10,851 bases of DNA from an uncultured Anaerolineaceae bacterium (GTDB lineage: Bacteria; Chloroflexota; Anaerolineae; Anaerolineales; Anaerolineaceae): NCBI GenBank assembly GCA_937890875.1, contig CALAEB010000246.1, positions 1 through 10,851 of the forward strand, read 5' to 3'. A program made the translations under genes and the position numbers. Positions 1 through 5,625 of this stretch are shown here, piece by piece. The notes beneath the pieces were generated by a model that saw only the letters and a list, made by a program, of their open reading frames with translations, was not told where the DNA came from and ran no database searches. Position 1 is the first letter of the stretch, and every line of letters starts with the position of its first letter.

Positions 1-306
1 ACAATCCGCTTTCACGATGAACAATCCGCAGCCTATAACGCTTTCCTGGCCGCACTGGAAGAATCCATTAACTATATCAACCATAACATGCAGGATGCCG
101 CGGCCATGCTAGCGCCGATTTATGGGATCAGCGAATCCGAGCTGATCACACAAATGCAATACGACGGCACGATTTATTCAACCAAACTGGAAGGTATCGA
201 AAAACTAAGCGAGGCGATGGTTCGGATGGGATTCATCCGGAAAATCCCCGATGATGAACAACTTTATTTTGAAAATGCACAGCGTGATGAAGACTCAGGC
301 AAATAA
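1..306 (+). CDS. ABC transporter substrate-binding protein, C-terminal part (NMT1/SsuA-like)
   Basis: This is an open frame running in from the window edge, with its last 101 codons visible and a TAA stop at 304-306. The visible part carries the pattern typical of the last helices of NMT1/THI5/SsuA-type solute-binding proteins: an 'AFLAALEESINYIN' helix, an alanine-rich segment followed by 'YGISESEL', then 'YSTKLEGIEKLSEAMVRMGFI'. Such proteins capture a small ligand outside the membrane and deliver it to the permease. The family covers sulfonates, taurine, nitrate and thiamine or riboflavin precursors, and the visible piece does not identify the ligand. The permease start lies inside its end, which places it first in the visible part of an SBP-permease-ATPase operon. 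The signal peptide and N-terminal lobe lie outside the window. Confidence 0.75.
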   Translation, partial: TIRFHDEQSAAYNAFLAALEESINYINHNMQDAAAMLAPIYGISESELITQMQYDGTIYSTKLEGIEKLSEAMVRMGFIRKIPDDEQLYFENAQRDEDSGK

Positions 307-1099
307 AAACCGCCGGCTCTCAAAACCGCTGATCCAGCTCGGATGGATTATTCTTCTGCTATTCCTATGGGAATTCAGTGTAAAAGTATTCAAAATTTCA
401 CCCTTGTTGTTTCCGCCGGTTGAAAGCGTTTTGCAGACTTTATGGACCAGTTTCATCCGCGGGGACCTCGGTTACCAGGCGTTCTATTCTTTTGGATTCA
501 TTTTGATCGGTTTAACGGTTTCGGCAGTGTTGGCAATCCTGCTGATCTGGATCGCATTCCGCTGGCCAGTGGCCGGAAGTTTCATTGATACCGTAACCGC
601 TATCGCCCATCCGCTACCGGGACTGGCGCTGCTGCCGCTGCTGATCATCTGGTTTGGCGCAGGATCCGGCACTGTGCTGGCGATTGTTATCCATTCCGCG
701 CTTTGGCCGATTTTACTCAGTTTGCTCAGCGGATTCAACGCCGTCCCGCAAATATATATCGACGCCGCGCGAAATCTTTCCATGCGGAAAAGCGACATCA
801 TCCTTTCGGTTATGTTCAAAAGCGCGCTGGGATATTTCATCAGCGGATTAAAAATTGGCTGGGCGCGGGCATGGCGCGCTTTGATCAGTGCAGAAATGGT
901 GTTTGGCGCGATCGGTGCAAAAGGCGGCATCGGCTGGTACATTTTGAAACAGCGCACCTTTATGAGCACCGCAGGCCTGTTCGCAGGAATCATCGTCGTG
1001 GTCGTGCTGGGAATTCTGGTTGAAGACCTTTTTTTCAACTGGCTGGAAAAAGTGACCATCCGGCGATGGGGAATGAGTGCCGCAAATGATAAAAAATAA
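251..1099 (+). CDS. ABC transporter permease (SsuC/TauC-like, BPD_transp_1)
   Basis: This is an integral membrane permease of 282 residues, the usual size for the SsuC/TauC/ThiX class. Hydrophobic stretches lie near residues 30-48, 77-102, 116-136, 140-160 and 240-262. The cytoplasmic EAA loop that docks on the ATPase is at residues 171-192 (begins DAARNLS). The C-terminal 'GGIGWYI' and the long helix ending in 'RRWG' are typical of the family. The EAA loop is degenerate: the usual glycine is serine and the usual Leu-Pro is Phe-Lys. The start is uncertain. In-frame ATGs lie at 251, 254, 275 and 287, and only 251 has even a weak purine stretch (GGAAAA) upstream. A start at 287 would shorten the overlap with the binding-protein gene from 56 to 20 nt. 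The gene overlaps the downstream ATPase by 14 nt, so the two are probably translationally coupled. The substrate is unknown. Confidence 0.9.
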   Translation: MMNNFILKMHSVMKTQANKNRRLSKPLIQLGWIILLLFLWEFSVKVFKISPLLFPPVESVLQTLWTSFIRGDLGYQAFYSFGFILIGLTVSAVLAILLIWIAFRWPVAGSFIDTVTAIAHPLPGLALLPLLIIWFGAGSGTVLAIVIHSALWPILLSLLSGFNAVPQIYIDAARNLSMRKSDIILSVMFKSALGYFISGLKIGWARAWRALISAEMVFGAIGAKGGIGWYILKQRTFMSTAGLFAGIIVVVVLGILVEDLFFNWLEKVTIRRWGMSAANDKK

Positions 1100-1820
1100 C
1101 CCGCTGGTGGAATGCAACCACATCTGGAAAGCTTTCCCGACCGGAGAAGGGAACCTGTCTGTGCTGGAGGACGTCCATTTCAGCTTGACGAAGGGGGAAT
1201 TCTTCGTCATTCTGGGACAAAGCGGCGGCGGAAAATCGACACTGCTGCGCGTTTTGGGCGGATTTGAACCGCCGGACAGGGGCGAAGTATTGCTGGATCA
1301 GGTCCCGGTGCGCCAACCGGGCCGGGATGCGGTCATGATCTTTCAGAGCTTTGACCAATTGTTCCCCTGGTACACGCTGAAACAGAATTTAATCTATGCG
1401 TTAAAAAAGACCGGCGCCGAAAGCGATCGGTCAAAGGCCGCGGCGGAAGCAGAAATTTACCTGAATCTGACCGGTCTGACCGAGTTCGCAAATGCTTTCC
1501 CATATCAGCTTTCGGGCGGCATGAAGCAGCGCGGCGCACTGGCCCGGGCGCTGATCCTTCAGCCGCGGCTGCTGTTGATGGACGAACCTTTTTCCAGCCT
1601 GGATTTTTTGACCAAAAAAGAAGCCATCCGGAATATTAAACATCTGCATGACAAAATCGGTACAACCATCCTGCTGGTCACGCATGACATCGACGAAGCA
1701 ATTGAATTGGGGACGACAATCGCAGTGCTCAGCCGGGAGCGTCACCGTTTTATTTTCCAAAAGAAGAATTTTCCGCAAAAAATCCAAAAAACGGAGCTCG
1801 AAACGCTATTTCACTATTAA
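1086..1820 (+). CDS. ABC transporter ATP-binding protein (SsuB/TauB-like)
   Basis: This 244-residue ATPase powers the importer encoded just upstream. All nucleotide-binding motifs are intact: Walker A GQSGGGKST at about residues 44-52, the Q-loop glutamine at 87 followed by 'SFDQLFPW', signature LSGGM at 142-146, Walker B LLLMDE at 162-167, the D-loop SSLD, and switch histidine 200 in 'VTHDIDEA'. The 'FQ..D.LFPW' and 'THDIDEAI' wording is characteristic of the nitrate/sulfonate/taurine subclass. I chose ATG 1086; a GTG at 1077 is in frame but only 3 nt from the purine run GGGGAA (1068-1073). It overlaps the permease end by 14 nt. Its TAA overlaps the stop of the convergent glycosyltransferase gene, so no terminator lies between them. 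Confidence 0.93.
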   Translation: MIKNNPLVECNHIWKAFPTGEGNLSVLEDVHFSLTKGEFFVILGQSGGGKSTLLRVLGGFEPPDRGEVLLDQVPVRQPGRDAVMIFQSFDQLFPWYTLKQNLIYALKKTGAESDRSKAAAEAEIYLNLTGLTEFANAFPYQLSGGMKQRGALARALILQPRLLLMDEPFSSLDFLTKKEAIRNIKHLHDKIGTTILLVTHDIDEAIELGTTIAVLSRERHRFIFQKKNFPQKIQKTELETLFHY

Positions 1821-3370
1821 TGATTGACCCGATAAATCGTGACGGTTCCGTATTCTCCTCTTCCAATCAAATTCTGAATGCGCACCCCGAATACCGGATC
1901 AAAGAAGCTGCCGATCGGCGTACAATTATTCTGGCAAAAATTTTCCAGTTCCTCCACGAACAAACTGTTCCCATAAATCGGATTAAAATTGGGGCGGTTC
2001 TGATAGATAAAATCAAGTTCATCGCTATACAGGATATATTCAATATCATTGTCAAGAATGTACGCCGGGATTCCCTGTTCTTTCATCGCATAAGGTAAGT
2101 TGCGGTAATCCCGAAGCATACCATCCTCAAAATAGAAATCAGTATTCAGATTCGCCAGCACGCGCGCGTTTTTCGGAACAAATTGTGCGATTCGGTCCAG
2201 GTAAGCGTCATAAGAAGTGCTCAGCCATGGACGGATCGAAACAAGACTGACCCAAAGCATCAGCATGCCGGCGCCCGCCAAAAACCACGCACAGCGATTC
2301 TCGCTGAGGATCGAAAACATGGCGGCTGTCAACAGCCACCCAATCGGGAAAAGAAAGAGAATGCTGGTTTGGTTGAAACGTCCGATAACCGTTATACCCG
2401 CGATCACCCCCAAACCAGCCGACAGCAGCGAGATGAGTTTTTCCGTCTGTTCCGGCATCTCATTTTTCATGACAATCGCAAACACAGTGCAAATGAATGC
2501 TGCGGAAAGGAATAACACCCCCTGAATCCGAATATCCGGCATGAAATACGTCCCGCTGGATTGAGACCAAATGCGCGAGAAGAAACCATAGACTTCACCG
2601 ATCTTTTCCCCGACCGGCGCCAGCACATTAAAAGATTCCTGCCCATTGGCAAGATAATGCCGGATGAAATCTTTGTCAAAGCTGAAACTGAACCCAATTG
2701 CCAGCGCGGCAAACGCGCCGGTAATTCCCGCATACCAACCGATCAGCGCAAAGTTTTTTTGCCGAAGCCCACAGCGGTAAAACAAAACAGCCCCGCACGA
2801 ACAGGCCAGCAAAAAGCTGTTCGGATGAATAAAAACACAAATGCCGGTCACCAGCCCGGCCAGCAAAACCAATCGACGGGTAAGGCGCTCCGACAGCAAG
2901 AGCAACAGGCACAGGCAAAGCCCCAGACAGATGAAAATTTCGCTGCGGGCAAAATGAATCGCTTCAATAAACTGGACATCCAAACTCAGCGCAAGCATAC
3001 ACAAAAACGCAAAGGAATCCCGCCGGAACAAACGCCGCGCGCAGAGGTAAAACACAAAAAGGCAGCAGCAGCCAACGATCAGGCTCAGCAGCCGGACAGA
3101 AAACAGACTGTAGCCGAAAGCCCTGATCATTCCGATTTGCAGCAAATGGAACAGAGTCTTGATCGCGTGCGGATAACGGGGCTTCGCATCAAAGAAAGTT
3201 TCTGTCACGCCCAGGTCCCCCTGCAGCAGCATATTGCGCGATAAACCGGCCAGCCAGCTCTCATCCGAATGCATATGTGGAAACCGGGTCAAAAATAGCA
3301 GATGAATTCCCGCATAGGGGAGAAGATACAGCCAGATTTTGAGAAAAGAAAACTTCACTTGGCTTTTCAC
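1817..3370 (-). CDS. Multi-pass membrane glycosyltransferase, GT39/PMT_2-like
   Basis: This 517-residue protein resembles bacterial protein O-mannosyltransferase/ArnT-type enzymes, which move a sugar from a polyprenyl-phosphate donor to an acceptor on the outer face of the membrane. The first transmembrane helix (about 10-29) is followed by 'HMHSDESW', whose Asp36-Glu37 matches the conserved acidic pair of the first extracytoplasmic loop. 'ARSE' at 141-144 resembles the family's 'ARPE' motif, and 'IHPNSF' follows at about 181-186. Roughly ten hydrophobic segments are visible up to residue 390, then a soluble C-terminal domain of about 125 residues. The start is GTG at 3368-3370. An in-frame stop lies just upstream, and AGGAG sits 13 nt before it, slightly far. 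Donor and acceptor cannot be told from the sequence. The gene stands alone and faces the ABC operon. Confidence 0.8.
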   Translation of the reverse strand: MKSQVKFSFLKIWLYLLPYAGIHLLFLTRFPHMHSDESWLAGLSRNMLLQGDLGVTETFFDAKPRYPHAIKTLFHLLQIGMIRAFGYSLFSVRLLSLIVGCCCLFVFYLCARRLFRRDSFAFLCMLALSLDVQFIEAIHFARSEIFICLGLCLCLLLLLSERLTRRLVLLAGLVTGICVFIHPNSFLLACSCGAVLFYRCGLRQKNFALIGWYAGITGAFAALAIGFSFSFDKDFIRHYLANGQESFNVLAPVGEKIGEVYGFFSRIWSQSSGTYFMPDIRIQGVLFLSAAFICTVFAIVMKNEMPEQTEKLISLLSAGLGVIAGITVIGRFNQTSILFLFPIGWLLTAAMFSILSENRCAWFLAGAGMLMLWVSLVSIRPWLSTSYDAYLDRIAQFVPKNARVLANLNTDFYFEDGMLRDYRNLPYAMKEQGIPAYILDNDIEYILYSDELDFIYQNRPNFNPIYGNSLFVEELENFCQNNCTPIGSFFDPVFGVRIQNLIGRGEYGTVTIYRVNH

Positions 3371-3418
3371 CGGAAATCAAACGCTCCTGAAAAACAGAGT
3401 ATTGCCCGTCATCAAATA

Positions 3419-3450
3419 ACACTATACTGCATTAGGTTTTGTAATAGTGT
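3419..3450. promoter_or_regulatory. Inverted repeat upstream of the rhodanese genes (weak operator candidate)
   Basis: ACACTAT (3419-3425) and ATAGTGT (3444-3450) are perfect 7-bp inverted arms separated by 18 nt. The pair lies in the gap between the divergent glycosyltransferase and rhodanese genes, so it could act on either. Arms this short can arise by chance. Confidence 0.25.
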
Positions 3451-3483
3451 ACCTGGCCAATAACGATGTACAATAGCTTTTGT

Positions 3484-3501
3484 TTGTGACAGTTTGCACA
3501 A
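3484..3501 (+). promoter_or_regulatory. CRP/FNR-type binding site candidate
   Basis: TTGTG at 3484-3488 and CACAA at 3497-3501 are perfect arms around an 8-nt centre. Read as TGTGA-N6-GCACA (3485-3500) the site differs from the CRP consensus TGTGA-N6-TCACA at one position. It lies about 93-108 nt before the lipoprotein rhodanese ATG. A poor -10-like TATGCT lies at 3534-3539, without a good -35, which would fit activator-dependent transcription. This is a sequence match only; no regulator of this family is in the window. Confidence 0.35.
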
Positions 3502-3592
3502 GAGTGGAGAGCATCTTCCGCAGACGGGTCACTTATGCTTTACTACAAAACGGACGGGCAGTATTTTTCAACTATAACACAGGAGGTCAGCG

Positions 3593-4510
3593 ATGAGATT
3601 GATGGTCAAAAAGTTTTCGGTCTTTTTGACTTTGGTGATGGCTGCAGCCGTACTCACTGCATGCAATTCACATGAATACGCAAAAGGTGAGAGCAAACTT
3701 ATCGAAGCAAAAGAATTAAGCGGAATCATCGGCGCCAAAAACGTTGTAATTGTGGATATGCGTTCCGCCGAAGAATATGCGGATGGGCACGTTTTCGGCG
3801 CTGTAAATATTCCGGTATCGGACATTGTAATCAATGTCCCAGTGAAGAATATGCTGACCTCAGAGAAAAAAATTCAAAAGGTTCTCAGTGCGGCCGGAAT
3901 CTCAAACGATACGCGCATCCTTGCTTACGACGCGGACAAGATGAGCGCCGCGCGCATGCTCTGGACTTTGTTTATGTATGGGCATGAAAATGTGATGGTG
4001 ATTGACGGCGGAATCGACGCGATCCAAAAAGCGGAAATTTCGCTCACCCGGGAAATTCCTGAAGTTGTCCCCACCGTTTTCGAAGTGCGTAAGCCCAGCC
4101 AGAACTGGCTGGCGACGATGAAGGAAGTCGCGGCGATCGTCAACGAACCGGACCCGAATATTGTCCTGCTGGATGTGCGCAGTGACGCGGAATACACCGA
4201 ATTTGGCAAGATCCCCGGTTCGGTCATGATGGATTACCTTGGCAATTACTATGGTGATGGTACCTTGAAAAATGTCCAAACGACTCGGATCAACTACCTG
4301 AGCGCCGGCATCCAGCCGGAACAGGAAATCATCATTTACTGCCAGACTTCGTTCCGTGCGGCGCCGGTTTTCCTGGGGCTTTATAACGCCGGGTATCGGA
4401 ATATCCGGATTTATGACGGCGCATTTCTGGAATGGACATCCAACTCGGCAAATCCAATCGAAATGCCAGAAGGAGGAGCTGCCGCTCCCAAGAAGCAGGA
4501 TGCATCCTGA
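3593..4510 (+). CDS. Lipoprotein with two rhodanese domains (thiosulfate sulfurtransferase-like)
   Basis: Rhodaneses transfer sulfane sulfur from donors such as thiosulfate to a cysteine and on to an acceptor. This 305-residue protein starts with a lipoprotein signal whose lipobox LTAC ends at Cys24, so it should be anchored outside the cytoplasmic membrane. Domain 1 (about 38-148) has 'VVIVDMRSAEEYADGHVFGAVNIP', but Asp113 ('AYDADKMSAAR') sits where the catalytic cysteine would be, as in the inactive first domain of classical two-domain sulfurtransferases. Domain 2 (about 178-292) has 'VLLDVRSDAEY' and active-site Cys250 in 'YCQTSFRAA', then 'AFLEWTSN'. The layout matches SseA/TST-type enzymes. 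AGGAGGT (3581-3587), 5 nt before the ATG, is a near-perfect ribosome binding site. It is followed after 95 nt by a second double-rhodanese gene. The last dozen residues (Gly/Ala/Lys-rich) look disordered. Confidence 0.9.
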   Translation: MRLMVKKFSVFLTLVMAAAVLTACNSHEYAKGESKLIEAKELSGIIGAKNVVIVDMRSAEEYADGHVFGAVNIPVSDIVINVPVKNMLTSEKKIQKVLSAAGISNDTRILAYDADKMSAARMLWTLFMYGHENVMVIDGGIDAIQKAEISLTREIPEVVPTVFEVRKPSQNWLATMKEVAAIVNEPDPNIVLLDVRSDAEYTEFGKIPGSVMMDYLGNYYGDGTLKNVQTTRINYLSAGIQPEQEIIIYCQTSFRAAPVFLGLYNAGYRNIRIYDGAFLEWTSNSANPIEMPEGGAAAPKKQDAS

Positions 4511-4525
4511 TAAAGATAATTGATT

Positions 4526-4560
4526 GGTTCAGCGAATCTGTTTACGCTGTTTGCTGAGCC
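4526..4560 (+). other. Hairpin between the two rhodanese genes, no U-tract
   Basis: Arms 4526-4536 (GGTTCAGCGAA) and 4550-4560 (TTTGCTGAGCC) form an 11-bp stem with two G-U pairs and a 13-nt loop. It is followed by seven A residues rather than T, so it does not look like an intrinsic terminator in either direction. It may stabilise or process an rhodanese mRNA, or attenuate the second gene in another way. Confidence 0.5.
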
Positions 4561-4605
4561 AAAAAAATGATTGATTCAATACAATTGAAAGGATATACAA
4601 ATAAA

Positions 4606-5517
4606 ATGAAAAAAAGTTTTTCAATTTGGATGACTGTCGCACTTGTTTGCTGCATGTTATTTGCTGTCAGCGCCGCCGTTTCAGCCGATGAGACCACAAC
4701 CATTGACAATGCCGTTGTGACCGAAGCCGCGATGGATTATTTCGCGAACTTCCCGGAAAACAGACACATGAGCAGCGTCGCCGATTTGTTCGCAAAGATG
4801 GACACCGGTGAGGAATTGCTGATCCTGGATGTGCGCCAGCCGGACGCTTACGCCGAAGGTCATTTGGCGGGAGCGATTAACATACCCTATGGCCCAGCCG
4901 TCACGGAAGCACTGGAGCAGATCCCGGATGATGTGCCGCTGTACATCAACTGCTATACAGGTCAAACTTCCTCGCAGGTGGTCGCCCTGCTGAACATCGC
5001 GGGCAAATACGCCACCAACATTCAGGGCGGATTCAACAATGGCATTTCCAAATCTGAAGGGTATGAGAAATATATTACATTGGATGAAGCAGTCCTTCCC
5101 GAAGAAGTTTATGAAGTGGATGCTTCTATTAAAGCCGCAATTACTGATTATTTCAATGAAGCGGTTTCCAACACTTTCAAATACTTCAACTTTCCTCCGG
5201 AAAGTCTGATTGAGCTGGTAGATGCAGAGAGCGAAGATTACACGATTCTTTCTGTCCGCAAAGCGGAAGATTTCGCGGCCGGACATATCCCGGGCGCAAT
5301 CAATATCCCGTTCGGCGTCGGAATGCAGGAAAATTTCAGCGCCATCCCAACCGACAAGCCGGTTATCGTCAATTGTTATACCGGCCAAACCTCGTCCCAG
5401 ACTCTGGCAGTGCTGCGCATGCTGGGCTTTGAGGCCTATTCACTGTCTGGCGGCGTGGGTTCCGTCGAAAGCGGAGCCGGCTGGCTGGGTAAGGGCGGCG
5501 AATACATAACGGATTAG
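4606..5517 (+). CDS. Secreted tandem rhodanese-domain protein
   Basis: From ATG 4606 this is a 303-residue protein with a classical signal peptide (Lys-Lys-Ser, hydrophobic core, cleavage probably after 'VSA' near residue 27), so it should act outside the cytoplasm. It holds two rhodanese domains of about 100 residues each. Domain 1 has 'LLILDVRQPDAYAEGHLAGAINIP' and Cys116; domain 2 has 'ILSVRKAEDFAAGHIPGAINIP' and Cys247. Both active-site loops read CYTGQTSSQ, so unlike classical two-domain enzymes both sites look competent, and the domains appear to be an internal duplication about 131 residues apart. An in-frame ATG at 4567 would add 13 residues before the signal peptide and is less likely. 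AAAGG lies 13 nt before the chosen ATG, a rather long spacing. It probably shares a transcript with the upstream lipoprotein and ends at the strong terminator downstream. Substrate and partner are unknown. Confidence 0.9.
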   Translation: MKKSFSIWMTVALVCCMLFAVSAAVSADETTTIDNAVVTEAAMDYFANFPENRHMSSVADLFAKMDTGEELLILDVRQPDAYAEGHLAGAINIPYGPAVTEALEQIPDDVPLYINCYTGQTSSQVVALLNIAGKYATNIQGGFNNGISKSEGYEKYITLDEAVLPEEVYEVDASIKAAITDYFNEAVSNTFKYFNFPPESLIELVDAESEDYTILSVRKAEDFAAGHIPGAINIPFGVGMQENFSAIPTDKPVIVNCYTGQTSSQTLAVLRMLGFEAYSLSGGVGSVESGAGWLGKGGEYITD

Positions 5518-5536
5518 TTCCTTCATTCCGCCTGAA

Positions 5537-5587
5537 GTATCAAAAAGCCATCCCGCATGTAACGCTTGCGGGATGGCTTTTTGATAC
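5537..5587. terminator. Bidirectional intrinsic terminator
   Basis: Positions 5537-5557 and 5567-5587 are perfect 21-bp inverted arms around a 9-nt loop. The core GCCATCCCGCA / TGCGGGATGGC is flanked by five A and five T, so each strand reads as a GC-rich stem followed by a short U-run. It lies 20 nt after the tandem rhodanese stop and 39 nt after the M13 peptidase stop, and so serves both convergent genes. Confidence 0.93.
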
Positions 5588-5625
5588 AAGGAAACAGCCA
5601 TTTTGGCTTGATTCCTCCCACAAAA

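Noticed and set aside
484..1059. A 191-codon minus-strand frame
   Set aside because: It is antisense to the permease, whose hydrophobic pattern and EAA loop are clear.
2561..3244. A 227-codon open frame on the plus strand
   Set aside because: It lies antisense to the glycosyltransferase, is full of Gln, Lys and Arg, has no recognisable domain, and mirrors the Leu/Ala-rich membrane protein on the other strand.
4095..4112. Near-palindrome CCAGCCAG-AA-CTGGCTGG in the lipoprotein rhodanese gene
   Set aside because: It falls in the linker coding for 'PSQNWLA'. The 2-nt loop is too small for an RNA hairpin, and it is explained as well by coding sequence.
4681..5388. A 235-codon minus-strand frame
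   Set aside because: It is the antisense shadow of the tandem rhodanese gene, with no ribosome binding site and no family pattern.
1..5517. One sulfur-uptake unit joining the ABC importer and the rhodaneses
   Set aside because: A minus-strand glycosyltransferase gene separates them, the importer's ligand is unknown, and no shared regulatory site is seen.
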